64,000 nt of DNA from Chersky-299 sp963749535 (lineage in GTDB: Bacteria; Actinomycetota; Thermoleophilia; RBG-16-64-13). Under the pieces are notes generated by a model. It was given only the letters and a program-made list of their open reading frames with translations, was not told the origin of the DNA and did no database searches. The position numbers and the translations under genes were made by a program. Location of the stretch: positions 134,118-198,117 of the forward strand of contig CAVVNF010000018.1 in assembly GCA_963749535.1 (NCBI GenBank), read 5' to 3'. Positions 46,729-56,221 of this stretch are shown here, piece after piece; the first letter of the stretch is position 1, and each line of letters begins with the position of its first letter.

Positions 46729-46835
46729 CGGTCCCTCCCAGATTGTGGTGAAGAGGCGTCAGCAATTCGCCCCGCATCATGGTGATGGCCTGGCCGCCAA
46801 GGAAGACTCTGTCGTTCCAAGCTGCTGCCGACCGC

Positions 46836-47552
46836 CTAGTCGTCCTGCGGAGGTCGCAGGCAGAGTCCTAGGAGCCCGGCGATTCGCGCAACGCATGACT
46901 TCACCGTCTCTCGGGCGGGCGTCCCCGTGTCCTTCAAGGATATCTCCGTCCACCCGAGTCCCAACACCTGGTACCAGACCACCCAGTCGAAGCGCCAGTC
47001 ATCCCTATCCTCAAGAGCGGCGCGCCATCCCTGGCCGGCTGCATAGTCCTTCACTCGGACGATGTGTTGCTCGATGCGATCTCGGAAAGCTTGCTCGGAC
47101 TCGAGAGACGGATCCCAGCCGTCCAGAGCTCGATCCTCCGCCGGCACCGGCTTGAGCTTGGCCATTGTTGCAGGGCTCCACTCAAGCGGCCCAGTCCGCA
47201 AGGTCTCAGGATGTTTGAGCCAAAAGACACATGCCTCCCAGCCGGCCTCGACGGCCCACGGGGTGGAGAGGTTCCAGCGGACTGCCCACGCACCCAGAGC
47301 GTCATTTGCACTCGGAGAGGTGCGCCCGCGATCCAGTTCGCCGACTTCCCAAAGAGAGCGCACGCTGCGCCGGGTAAGGGGGGGCTGGAGCCGGTTCAGA
47401 CCCGCCGGGGCAAGTGGTCTGCTCCACGCACCAAGGACGCACTCCCGCAGATCCTTGAGGACGATCGATGCCTCTTTCTGGATCGAACGGAGGAACAGGA
47501 GGCGCGCCACGTCCACACCGAGTTCGGACGATGACCGCTCTTGCTTTCCCAC
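46836..47552 (-). CDS. Hypothetical protein
   Basis: This 238-residue soluble protein has no motif I recognise. It is rich in Trp (for example WAVRWNLSTPWAVEAGWEAC and WRFDWVVWYQVLGLGWTEIS) and ends in a segment that looks like a helix-turn-helix (ETVKSCVARIAGLLGL). The GTG start at 47552 is the first in frame. Codon use looks like that of real genes in the window and the frame is long and clean, so I consider it coding. Confidence 0.5.
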   Translation of the reverse strand: MGKQERSSSELGVDVARLLFLRSIQKEASIVLKDLRECVLGAWSRPLAPAGLNRLQPPLTRRSVRSLWEVGELDRGRTSPSANDALGAWAVRWNLSTPWAVEAGWEACVFWLKHPETLRTGPLEWSPATMAKLKPVPAEDRALDGWDPSLESEQAFRDRIEQHIVRVKDYAAGQGWRAALEDRDDWRFDWVVWYQVLGLGWTEISLKDTGTPARETVKSCVARIAGLLGLCLRPPQDD

Positions 47553-47782
47553 CAGACTTCGCTCCTACCTTGCAATGGTGCCGTGAATCGGGGCGTGTGG
47601 GCATCGAGCACTGTGCCCACTCGGATGATTCTAATCGGTTTCCGGCGCCTTGTCGCGTCGCGGGTCGCAGAGGCGGTCGAACGTCTTCCCAGAAAAGCCC
47701 CGGCCGGACCCTTTGGGGGCCCGGCCGGCACCAAGAAGTGGGGTGCGGTCGAGAGCGTGGAGGGACGCTCTGTCTGCTGATA

Positions 47783-48355
47783 TCAGGTGGAGGTGGAGCT
47801 CCCGGTTGTAGTGGAGGTGCCGCCTCCCGTGCTCGGCGTGGTCGTGTCCGAGCCAGGTGTCGTGCTGGACGAACCGCTGCCGGACGAGTTGGTCCCCTGG
47901 TATTTTTCAATCAGGGCGCGGAGCTGGTCCGAGGTCGTCTTCAGGTTTTGCTCAGCTTGCTGTAGAGCCGTGCGCTGTTGGGTGGCAGTGGCCTGCAGTT
48001 GATCGAAAGTGGCTTGGTCGGCTGGGCTCATCTTGTCGCGGATAGCCTTCAGTTCGGCGTCACGCTTGGCTTGCCGGTTCTGTTGTTCTTGCTGGAGCGC
48101 TTGCTTCTGTGCGTCGGTGAGGGGTGCCCTGTTGCCAAGCCTGCCGCCTCGGCCGTTGCACTGTCCATGCAGTCCATCGATCCCGGAAGTCGGGGTATTG
48201 GCGGATGGGCTGGTCGAGGGTGTACTGGTGGACGGAGCAGTCGTTGAGTCGTTGGAGCCGGAACCCGTCGCTGCCCAGGCCACTGCACCGATCGTTAGAG
48301 TCAAGATCAGCGCTGCTACCGGGATCAGCCATTTCCGTCTCAGCAGAGCTCTCAT
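47783..48355 (-). CDS. Secreted protein with coiled coil and Ser/Thr-rich tail
   Basis: A signal/anchor helix (WLIPVAALILTLTIGAVAWA) is followed by a Ser/Thr-rich stretch, a Gln/Lys-rich helical region predicted as coiled coil (TDAQKQALQQEQQNRQAKRD, ATAQQ-type repeats, LKTTSDQLRALIEKYQ) and a Ser/Thr/Gly tail ending TTTGSSTST. ATG 48355 is chosen for its upstream ggaggt and the basic residues before the helix. The layout recalls periplasmic chaperone-like or wall proteins, but no family is certain. Confidence 0.6.
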   Translation of the reverse strand: MRALLRRKWLIPVAALILTLTIGAVAWAATGSGSNDSTTAPSTSTPSTSPSANTPTSGIDGLHGQCNGRGGRLGNRAPLTDAQKQALQQEQQNRQAKRDAELKAIRDKMSPADQATFDQLQATATQQRTALQQAEQNLKTTSDQLRALIEKYQGTNSSGSGSSSTTPGSDTTTPSTGGGTSTTTGSSTST

Positions 48356-48564
48356 ACGTGCCTTTACCTCCAGGTCGTTTCTTTCCCGCGGATATCCGTG
48401 GGGCTCAGTTTGCCCCATAAGCCATAAAGTGCGCGTAAGCGGACGGTTACGGGATTGAAACGAACGAGTAAACAAGGCATAAAGCCGAGTGGGAAGACCA
48501 GCAGCATTGGACCGGTCTCGCGCTCAGCGCACGCTAGACCGGTCTGGGGGAACCGTGGGGAGGG

Positions 48565-49788
48565 CTAACAACCCTCTTCCAGGTCCTCGAGAAGCTTGAG
48601 CAGGAAAGCGGCCCCTGCGCCCACAACGATGACCATGCCCGTGATCACGATGCCGAGCCCAAAGCTGTATCGCTGTCCCACGTAGCCCAAGCCGGTGGGA
48701 AGCAGCCCGCCCCCGAAGAGAAAGGCGATCGGGGGAGCCAGAGCCGCCGCCGTGCTGCGCATATTGGGCTGAACGATCCTCGACAGTGCCGAAAACGCGG
48801 GAGGGAAGAAGCACACGGCCAGCGCCGGCAGGAGAAAGACCATCACTCTGAGCCAGGTCCCACTGAAGCTCCCGAGCATGATCGTTACCGCCCCAGTCAG
48901 CACGAGAAAGACGAAGATAGCCCGTTTCTCCCCGATGCGGTCGGTGATCCACCCCGAGAAGAAGGCCATGGCCAATGGGGAGATGTTCGAGAGGCCCAGG
49001 AAGGTGTTGGCGGTGGTGGAACTGAGTCCCCGTTGGACGGTGAGATACAGGGGAAGCATAGTAAAGATCCCAACCTGTGCGCCCATCCCAAGCGCGAACA
49101 GGAAGACCATGACCCAGAGCGAGCGCAGCCGCACTACCGGCTTGATAAGCGATACAGACGGCGGCTCGCTGGGAAAGGCGGCGAATCGCCCAAAGATAAG
49201 GAAGGCGACGCCCACCACGGCGACGAACACGCCCAACCACACGAGCGTCAATCGCCATGAAAACACGGTCAAAAGGCCCACTGCCAGCAAGGGCCCTACC
49301 ACCAGGCTGAGGGGCGGCGCCACCTGCTGCACGGAAAGAGCCTTTCCCCAATCAGCGGGATGGACTATGGCAGTGATCGTTGCCACAACTGACGGCTGGT
49401 TGAGGCCGGCACAGATCCCGAGCACGATCATGACACCGCGAAGGGCCCAGATTGAGTTCAGGAAATACGAAGCGAGGAGGACCGCCGCGACCACGAAAGT
49501 GCCTATGAGGAGTGTGCCCCTGTGATCGATGCGCGAGGAGACGAAGCCCGAAGAGAACGAGCCGAGCACTAACCCAACAGCGCCCAGGAAGAAGGCGAAG
49601 CCCAGCTGGCCCGAGCTTATCGCGATGTCCTTGCCGATGCTGGGAGCCAGCGGGGAAAAGATGAAGCGGGCGACGAATGTGAGGAAGAAGAGCAGGGTTA
49701 CGAAGGCAACGCTCCCCATGACGGCCCGAAAAGGCTGAGGGGTCGGGCAGGCCCTGGCGGCCTTGGTGGAGGCTGGCCCATTGCTCAT
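48565..49788 (-). CDS. MFS transporter
   Basis: The 407-residue protein has 12 predicted helices and the MFS loop motif GFVSSRIDHRGTLLIGTFVV between helices 2 and 3, with GWITDRIGEKRAIFVFLVLT in the second half. Nothing shows the substrate. It stands alone on the minus strand, about 200 bases beyond the AOR gene. The frame is intact. Confidence 0.85.
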   Translation of the reverse strand: MSNGPASTKAARACPTPQPFRAVMGSVAFVTLLFFLTFVARFIFSPLAPSIGKDIAISSGQLGFAFFLGAVGLVLGSFSSGFVSSRIDHRGTLLIGTFVVAAVLLASYFLNSIWALRGVMIVLGICAGLNQPSVVATITAIVHPADWGKALSVQQVAPPLSLVVGPLLAVGLLTVFSWRLTLVWLGVFVAVVGVAFLIFGRFAAFPSEPPSVSLIKPVVRLRSLWVMVFLFALGMGAQVGIFTMLPLYLTVQRGLSSTTANTFLGLSNISPLAMAFFSGWITDRIGEKRAIFVFLVLTGAVTIMLGSFSGTWLRVMVFLLPALAVCFFPPAFSALSRIVQPNMRSTAAALAPPIAFLFGGGLLPTGLGYVGQRYSFGLGIVITGMVIVVGAGAAFLLKLLEDLEEGC

Positions 49789-50000
49789 GGCGACAATCTA
49801 GCACGCGCTTTCATGTCAACCTACCCGGTTGCGGGTGAGGGGTCTTCGCCGAACAGGCGACCGACCCGCTCGCAGGGCCGGCGCGGACCTGTCTTCCTGA
49901 GGCCGAGATGTCGGGTCCGGCCCCCATTTCTCGTGGAAGCGGTCCCGACCGGCCTGCCATCCTGCGGCCCGGCCTCTGGAGCCGGACCGGCGCTAGCCTC

Positions 50001-51863
50001 CTAGCCGACCTCGAGTGCAGCCATAGTCTCCGGCAGGGGGACCCCCGTCTCGGGATCCCAGCCCATGGATGTGAAGTACCGCTCCTTCAGAGTTGTGAAC
50101 GGAACGTCTTGCCCGGCAGTGGGCCCCATTCCCAGAGGCGTCTTGAATCGTTCGGGGAGTTGGAAATCGTCCGGGCGGACTCCCTCGCGTGCATTGAAGG
50201 CTTGGCGCAGCGTGAGGATCCGCTTGCCTATCTCGAGACCTTCCTTCCAATCGAGGTCCCAGCCGGTAACAGGGCGAATGAGTTCCACCACCGGTGGGGT
50301 GTAGAACTGGCAATAGAGGGCACAGAGCCCCGCGGAGCTGAGCAACTGGTAGTAGGCCGAGCCCTTCGCGTAGATGTCCCCTTTCCGATCATAATCCCCG
50401 AAGGGGTCGAGGGCTTCCGGCTGTAGGAGCGGGTCCGGTCCCAGGGGCTCGCCCATGTCGAGGATGCTCATGCCCTGCGGACCCATATGGTTGGCCGGCT
50501 GGGCGTCTGCGACATAGGCGGCGCCGATGCTTGGCGTGGCCCGGGGATCGTGCAGGGGAAGGGCACGTCCAGCCACGTCCATGGCGTATTGTCCGGTCCC
50601 TCTCCCGATGCGTTCCGCGGCCTTGGTGGCCCCGTCGGCAAGGAGGGCACCGAACCCTTCCCGGCGCGCGATCTTCTCGGTGAGCTTGACGATGGCATCC
50701 TCGTTGCCCCACGTGAGCTCGAGGCCATCGGTCTCGTCCTTGCCGATCACGCCGGTCTCATAGCACTCGATAGCGAAGGCTACCGTGCCACCCACTCCGA
50801 TGGTGTCGATGCCGTAGCGGTTGCATATCTCGTTCGCCTTGATGATGACCTCGACGCTGTCGTTGAGGCAGAGGGGTCCGAAGGCGGCCAAGGTTTCATA
50901 TTCAGGCCGATGGACCTCGTCCTCCGTGGGGTAGGGGCCGCCGTCGACCTTGATGATCGCGCCGCAGCGCACCGGGCAGGTGTGGCAACCGTAGCCGCTG
51001 AGCTTGTACTTGTCCATCTTGCCCGCATCGAGGTTGTCGCACGTGGGCATCGACTCAGTGCCGGTGGTGTTCCAGTTCTTGGAGGGGCAGTCGCCGATGG
51101 AGAGGAGGAAGCTGGTGCCCCCGCCGGTGCCGGCGATACTCAGACCCTTGTGGAAGGGGCTTTCCTTTAGGTCCTTGCCGAACTTCTGTTGGACGGTCCT
51201 CAGGCTCTCCTTGTCCGCCACGACCATCCTAGCCTTGCTGGCGCCTCGTACCGCGATCGCCTTGAGCTTCTTCGAGCCCATGACGGCGCCCACGCCCGAA
51301 CGGGCCGCGATACGCCCCTTCTCGTTGACTATCCCGGCTAGGAGCGAGCACTCTTCGCCGGCGGGACCGATGCTGGCGATCTTCCAGCTTCCGGTGCCTC
51401 CCAGTTCGCTCTGGAGAAGGTCCTCTATCTCGTAGGTGTCCTTGCCCCAGAGGTGCGCCGCGTCTTTCAGTTCTGCGCGCCCGGCCTCGATGACAAGGTA
51501 CACAGGGGTGGGGGAGATACCCGAGAAGAAGACCCCATCATACCCGGCGAATTTTAGTTCTGGTCCCCACGTGCCGCCGGAGTTCGAGTCGGCCCAGGCT
51601 CCCGTGAGCGGAGACTTTGCCACCACGGTGAAGCGTCCGCCGCCGTAGACCCCGGTCCCGGTAAGGGGCCCCGTCGTGAATCCCAGCATGTTGTCCGGTC
51701 CGAGGGCGTCCACTCCCGACTTCATCCGATCAAAGAGGATGCCGACTCCCAGCCCGGTCCCGCCGATATATTTGCGGTATAGCTCTTCGTCCGGCGTCTC
51801 GACAGTCGTCGTACCCGCCGTGAGATCGACAAACAGCAGCTTACCAACATACCCGTTTGCCAT
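50001..51863 (-). CDS. aor: Aldehyde:ferredoxin oxidoreductase (tungsten enzyme)
   Basis: AOR interconverts aldehydes and carboxylic acids with ferredoxin, using a tungstopterin and a 4Fe-4S cluster. The 620-residue protein has the AOR N-terminal domain (LYRKYIGGTGLGVGILFD, GRFTVVAKSPLTGAWADSNS), RSGVGAVMGSKKLKAIAVRG, the cluster motif GYGCHTCPVRCGAIIKV and a fourth Cys candidate in LCALYCQFY. ATG 51863 has aaggaggt upstream. It lies 30 bases after an iron alcohol dehydrogenase gene on the same strand, so alcohol to aldehyde to acid (or the reverse) is a likely joint path. Confidence 0.93.
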   Translation of the reverse strand: MANGYVGKLLFVDLTAGTTTVETPDEELYRKYIGGTGLGVGILFDRMKSGVDALGPDNMLGFTTGPLTGTGVYGGGRFTVVAKSPLTGAWADSNSGGTWGPELKFAGYDGVFFSGISPTPVYLVIEAGRAELKDAAHLWGKDTYEIEDLLQSELGGTGSWKIASIGPAGEECSLLAGIVNEKGRIAARSGVGAVMGSKKLKAIAVRGASKARMVVADKESLRTVQQKFGKDLKESPFHKGLSIAGTGGGTSFLLSIGDCPSKNWNTTGTESMPTCDNLDAGKMDKYKLSGYGCHTCPVRCGAIIKVDGGPYPTEDEVHRPEYETLAAFGPLCLNDSVEVIIKANEICNRYGIDTIGVGGTVAFAIECYETGVIGKDETDGLELTWGNEDAIVKLTEKIARREGFGALLADGATKAAERIGRGTGQYAMDVAGRALPLHDPRATPSIGAAYVADAQPANHMGPQGMSILDMGEPLGPDPLLQPEALDPFGDYDRKGDIYAKGSAYYQLLSSAGLCALYCQFYTPPVVELIRPVTGWDLDWKEGLEIGKRILTLRQAFNAREGVRPDDFQLPERFKTPLGMGPTAGQDVPFTTLKERYFTSMGWDPETGVPLPETMAALEVG

Positions 51864-51893
51864 GGTCGGACCTCCTTGCTGACTTTGGCCCGC

Positions 51894-53066
51894 TCAAAGG
51901 GCGCTCATGTAGATGGCGGCGGCGTCTTCGGCGCTCACATCCCTTGGATTCATGAACGCGATCGGGAAGCTTTGATAGGTCATCAACTCGTCGACTAATT
52001 CGGGGATATCGGCCTCCGTCACCCCGACCTCGGTAAGCGTCTGTGGCATCTCGAGATCGGTGAGGAGCCGGCGCACCGCCACTGCCGACTCCTGCGCGGC
52101 GTCCATCACGGAGAGGCCGTAGGTCTCTTCTCCGAGGAGCCGGGCGACCTCGGCGAACTTGGCGGGGTTGGACACGAGATTGAACTCCATGACGTAGGGC
52201 AGCATGAGGGCTACCGTCGAACCGTGAGAGGTGTGGGCTTTCCTGGCCAGGCCGTGGTTCATGAAGTGGGCGATGCCCACGCCTGCAACGGAGCCGGCAG
52301 CCATTGCAGCCGAGGCAGCCATGGCGAGCTTGTACCGATGCTCCATGTCGCAGCTTCCCTTGGCGAAGGCCGGGCGAAGGCTTTCGGCTATCAGCTTGAT
52401 GGCGGCTACGGCGAACATGTCGCTCACCACGCTTGCGCGGCAACAGGTGTAGGCCTCGATGGCGTGGGTCAGCGCGTCCATGCCCGTGTGGGCCGTCGCT
52501 TTGGCAGGCAGATTCCGTGTCAGCTCCGGATCGATGATGACTGCGTCAGGATAGTTCCTGGGCGTGAAGTACGGGTAGGTGCGGCCATCCGCAGCATCCA
52601 ACGTGACGACCGCGGCTGAGCTCCACTCGGAGCCAGTGCCGGAGGTAGTGGGGATCAATATCTTCTTCACGCTGGCACCGGCGGGCTTGAACTCGAGCAG
52701 GTCTCGGATAGTGAGGCCGCTGTTTGCGGCGAGCACGCTGGCCGCCTTGGTCGTGTCCATTGCGCTGCCCCCGCCGACACCGATGAGGAGGTCGTACCCC
52801 CCTGTGACGATCAGATCGCGGAGTTCCTCGATGATGGACGCGGGGGCTTCAACGCCGCATTTGGAGAAGACATCCGGTTTGAAGCCGGCCGCAATGAGCG
52901 GCGCCTTCACGGTCTCGACAAGGCCCGCCTTCTCCACGCCCGGGTCGGTGACGATGAGGATATTCGTGGGCGAAAAATCGCGGACTAGCTCACCCAGTTT
53001 GGCTGTAGCACCCGCCCCGAAAAGAGTCTGCGGTATGACCACGCTCAGTATCTCTGAAGTCACCAT
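51894..53066 (-). CDS. Iron-containing alcohol dehydrogenase
   Basis: The 390-residue protein has the Fe-ADH pattern: LLIGVGGGSAMDTTKAASVL for NAD binding, PTTSGTGSEWSSAAV, and metal ligands in HTGMDALTHAIEAYTC (Asp, His) and GIAHFMNHGLARKAHTSHG (His, His). ATG 53066 is used, with aagggg upstream; the frame is open further but without homology. It is the first gene of a pair with AOR. The substrate is unknown. Confidence 0.92.
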   Translation of the reverse strand: MVTSEILSVVIPQTLFGAGATAKLGELVRDFSPTNILIVTDPGVEKAGLVETVKAPLIAAGFKPDVFSKCGVEAPASIIEELRDLIVTGGYDLLIGVGGGSAMDTTKAASVLAANSGLTIRDLLEFKPAGASVKKILIPTTSGTGSEWSSAAVVTLDAADGRTYPYFTPRNYPDAVIIDPELTRNLPAKATAHTGMDALTHAIEAYTCCRASVVSDMFAVAAIKLIAESLRPAFAKGSCDMEHRYKLAMAASAAMAAGSVAGVGIAHFMNHGLARKAHTSHGSTVALMLPYVMEFNLVSNPAKFAEVARLLGEETYGLSVMDAAQESAVAVRRLLTDLEMPQTLTEVGVTEADIPELVDELMTYQSFPIAFMNPRDVSAEDAAAIYMSAL

Positions 53067-53345
53067 TTCAAGTTCCCCTTGTTTCTGGCCTCGATCCGCT
53101 GGTGATGATACCGCGTTCGCGGTCAACGCAGATAGTGAGGCGGACTCACCCCGCCAGTTCATGGTTGCCCAAGCGGGCTACAGCAAACGGCAGGGCTCCG
53201 GGCCGAGGCGCTATTCTTCAGCAGCCCGCTCGGTCCGAGCGGCAACGAGGTTCTCGAAAGCACCATGCCGGCTGTACTCTGCGGGCCTCACGATCGCGAT
53301 GGTAACCTGAATCCGAACCGCCGGGGACCGCACAAGGAGACCAGC
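53067..53345. other. Divergent intergenic region holding one end of the MITE-like repeat
   Basis: This spacer separates the divergent alcohol dehydrogenase and transhydrogenase genes. Bases 53203-53226 (cgaggcgctattcttcagcagcc) match the right end of the element at 24713-24880 with one difference over 23 bases; no left end is seen. Promoters for both genes must lie here but no clear boxes were found. Confidence 0.5.
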
Positions 53346-54623
53346 ATGAGCCACGAGACAGCGTTCACCATCGACTCGTCCAGCATCAAGTACGGCCCCG
53401 GTGCGACGCGCGAGGTTGGATACGACCTAAAAGCCCTCGGCGCGCAACGGGTGATGGTGGTCGTCGACCCGAACCTTCTGGAGAGCGATACGGTAGCCGT
53501 CGCCTTGGATTCCCTGCGCCGTGAAAGTCTCGACTTCGTAGTCTACGACAGGGTGCGGGTCGAGCCCAGCGACCTCTCCCTTCAGGCTGCCGCGGAATTC
53601 GCTGCGGCCGGTGATTTCGACGCGTATCTGGCCGTTGGCGGCGGCTCCACCATCGATACTGCCAAGGCCGCGAACCTGTACGCGACGTATCCGGCCGACT
53701 TCTACGACTACGTCAACGCCCCAATCGGGAAGGGCCTCCCGGTCCCGGGGTCGCTCAAGCCGCTGGTCGCCGTACCCACGACCGCCGGTTCGGGCAGCGA
53801 AGTCTCGGGCATGGCCATCTTCGGAGTTTCAGGGATGCAGGTCAAGACGGCCATCGGTCACCGTGCTCTCCGGCCGAACATGGGCATCATCGATCCCGAC
53901 AACACCCGCACGGTGCCGCGTCTGGTGGCCGCCTGTGTGGCGCTCGACGTGCTGTGTCCGGCGATCGAGGGGCTGAGCGCCCTACCGTACACCAGCCGCC
54001 CCGCTCCAGAGACGCCAGGATCGCGCCCCACCTACCAAGGGGCGAATCCCATCAGCGACATCTGGTCGGGGCGTGCGGCCCAGATGTGTGTACAGTACCT
54101 GCCGCGTGTTCTCGCGGACCCAGATGATGACGAGGCGAGGGCTCAGATGATCCTTGCCTCCACGTATGGTTCCATCGGCTTCGGCAATTCCGGGACCACG
54201 CTGGCCCACGGTATGTCCTACCCTGTTTGCGGCATGGCCCGTGATTACTATCCCGACGGCTATCCCAACGATCATCCGATGATCCCCCACGGCATGGGGG
54301 TCGCCCTGATGTCTCCCGCGGCCTTTCGCTTCATGGGCCCCGCCAGTCCTCAAAGATTCCTCCTGGCCGCAGAACTGATGGGCGTGGACACCAAGGATGT
54401 GGACCCGGAGGAGGCAGGTGACGTGGTGGCATCCGCCGTTGTCGATTTCATGCGGAAGTGCGGGATGCCCAACGGCCTGAGAGCGGTCGGCTACACAGAA
54501 AACGACGTTGATAAGTTAGTGGAGGGAACGTTGCCCCAGCATCGGGTGATCAAGTTGTCTCCTCGCCCCGCGTCGGCCGACGACTTTCGGAGGATGTTCC
54601 TCGAGTCGATGACCCTCTGGTAG
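53346..54623 (+). CDS. Hydroxyacid-oxoacid transhydrogenase-like iron alcohol dehydrogenase
   Basis: The 425-residue protein follows the HOT/ADHFE1 branch: TAFTIDSSSIKYGPGATREV, YLAVGGGSTIDTAKAANLYA, VAVPTTAGSGSEVSGMAIF, TYQGANPISDIWSGRAAQMC, GTTLAHGMSYPVCGMARDYY, DHPMIPHGMGVALMSPAAF and EGTLPQHRVIKLSPRP. HOT oxidises gamma-hydroxybutyrate with a keto acid acceptor. The first metal His, normally in DVLCHA, is Pro here (DVLCPAIEG, codon 53958-53960), which could harm metal binding. ATG 53346 follows caaggagacc. Confidence 0.85.
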   Translation: MSHETAFTIDSSSIKYGPGATREVGYDLKALGAQRVMVVVDPNLLESDTVAVALDSLRRESLDFVVYDRVRVEPSDLSLQAAAEFAAAGDFDAYLAVGGGSTIDTAKAANLYATYPADFYDYVNAPIGKGLPVPGSLKPLVAVPTTAGSGSEVSGMAIFGVSGMQVKTAIGHRALRPNMGIIDPDNTRTVPRLVAACVALDVLCPAIEGLSALPYTSRPAPETPGSRPTYQGANPISDIWSGRAAQMCVQYLPRVLADPDDDEARAQMILASTYGSIGFGNSGTTLAHGMSYPVCGMARDYYPDGYPNDHPMIPHGMGVALMSPAAFRFMGPASPQRFLLAAELMGVDTKDVDPEEAGDVVASAVVDFMRKCGMPNGLRAVGYTENDVDKLVEGTLPQHRVIKLSPRPASADDFRRMFLESMTLW

Positions 54624-54796
54624 AACCCGGGACCGCTGCCTGGACCGCTGGGGTCATTGTCGCCATGAAACGGTCCCTGCGGAGGCCTGTCGGCTCTCTC
54701 AGTGACAGTGCTGGTGCCGGGGCGTTAGGGCTTGTTGAACTTGGCTGCTACGGGCTATCTGGCGTAGTGGCGACGCGGGCCCACGCTGACGACGTT

Positions 54797-56098
54797 CTAA
54801 GGTTCGGTCGGCTCTGCCGCGACTCGGCGAGCTGCAGCGCCCGAATTCCGATAGAGAAATGGCGCGGTCCAGAGGAAGGCACTGCCGATGAGCCACGCCA
54901 CCGGGATCGAGATCCGCCCTGACAGCCAACCCAGAGCCGGTTGGCCCACTGCAGCGCCTGTGTCGCCGAAAAAGGCATCAAGCGACAGCACCGTGGCTCT
55001 TTGCGCGGAAGGGATGTAGTCGTTGATGTAGGAAGACCGGACTGGTCCCGAGACACCGGTGATGAGTCCCAGAACCAGCCAGAGCACGATCGCGATCATG
55101 GCGGGGACAAAACCCGACCTCACAAAGATGATGCCCACCAGGCCGATACACAGCGCCACGGCTGCTTCCATCCCCGCTGCAGTCGCGAGGACTCTCGGCG
55201 CCTCGCGTCTCTTCAACCCTTCCCTCATGACGCGCTTTACCAAGAAGTTGCCGACGATGCCGGTGAGCGAGAACGCCGCCGTAACCACCCCGAGCAGCCA
55301 TATGTAGTTTCTGCCCAGGAGATCGAGGACGTACGGTTGCCAGGCGTAGAAGCCGTAGAAGAGGAATATCCCCGTGAATCCCGAGACCCAGAGCATCGGG
55401 CGGATCACAGGACTGCGCCAGCCGAACCGGGTCCCGGCCTGCATGATCTTTCGTGCTTCCGCCCCGAAGGTCGAGATTCGCAGGGGCCGTGGAGTGAAGC
55501 CGACGTCTCGCACCATGATCGCAACGATCACGAAGGCGACGGCAAGCAGCCCGGCTCTCGCGAGGTAGGGCAGCGACAAGTTGATCTGGCCAAGCAGCCC
55601 GCCCAGAAGCGAGCCGGTGAGCATGCCGCCACCGGAGGCCATCTGACCCCAGGCGAACACCCGGTCCTTGGGTTTGTCCCAGCCGGTGGCGTCGAGCGCG
55701 TCCACCATCCATGCGTCGACCGATCCGGTCTGGAATGTGAAGCCCAGCCCTAGGATGATGCTCGCTCCGATGAAGCCCCAGATGCCCAGGCCATAGTGGG
55801 GGGTCGCCACATACAGCAGGGTCGAGATCATCAGCGTGACCAAAGCCAGCAAGACGGAGGCCCGGCGCCCGATCGTGTCCGCCACTACCCCGGTCGGTAC
55901 CTCGAACGCCATCTGACCCACCGTGAAGACCGCGTTCACGATCATCACCTGGAAGATGCCTAGGTGACCGTCGCGGATCAAGAAGATAGTGTTGATAGCC
56001 CAGATGAGGGAAGCGGCCAACGTGAAGAGAACATTGATGATCACGTAGCCGGTGACTACGTTTCGCGAGGAGTAGGAACGGGCTGAGGACGCCGACAT
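54797..56098 (-). CDS. MFS transporter
   Basis: This protein of about 430 residues has 12 hydrophobic helices and MFS loop features (VPTGVVADTIGRRASVLLAL between helices 2 and 3). It resembles the DHA/tetracycline-type exporters, but the substrate is not readable. ATG 56098 (MSASSARSYSSRN) is preferred because ggagggg lies just before it; ATG 56131 is an alternative. The C-terminus ends in an Ala/Arg-rich tail. Confidence 0.82.
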   Translation of the reverse strand: MSASSARSYSSRNVVTGYVIINVLFTLAASLIWAINTIFLIRDGHLGIFQVMIVNAVFTVGQMAFEVPTGVVADTIGRRASVLLALVTLMISTLLYVATPHYGLGIWGFIGASIILGLGFTFQTGSVDAWMVDALDATGWDKPKDRVFAWGQMASGGGMLTGSLLGGLLGQINLSLPYLARAGLLAVAFVIVAIMVRDVGFTPRPLRISTFGAEARKIMQAGTRFGWRSPVIRPMLWVSGFTGIFLFYGFYAWQPYVLDLLGRNYIWLLGVVTAAFSLTGIVGNFLVKRVMREGLKRREAPRVLATAAGMEAAVALCIGLVGIIFVRSGFVPAMIAIVLWLVLGLITGVSGPVRSSYINDYIPSAQRATVLSLDAFFGDTGAAVGQPALGWLSGRISIPVAWLIGSAFLWTAPFLYRNSGAAARRVAAEPTEP

Positions 56099-56221
56099 GC
56101 CCCTCCGGTACCCATCCCCACGCTGGTTCATGCGCGGCCGTTTGTCTCGACGCCGGTCCGTGGGTAGCGGTCTGCACCGGCGGCGGTTGATGCCTTTCGG
56201 CACCCATCCCAGCAGACGGGC

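Noticed and set aside
49789..50000. GC-rich inverted repeats between the MFS and AOR genes as a terminator
   Set aside because: Several short, imperfect and competing stems without any T-run; not specific enough to call.
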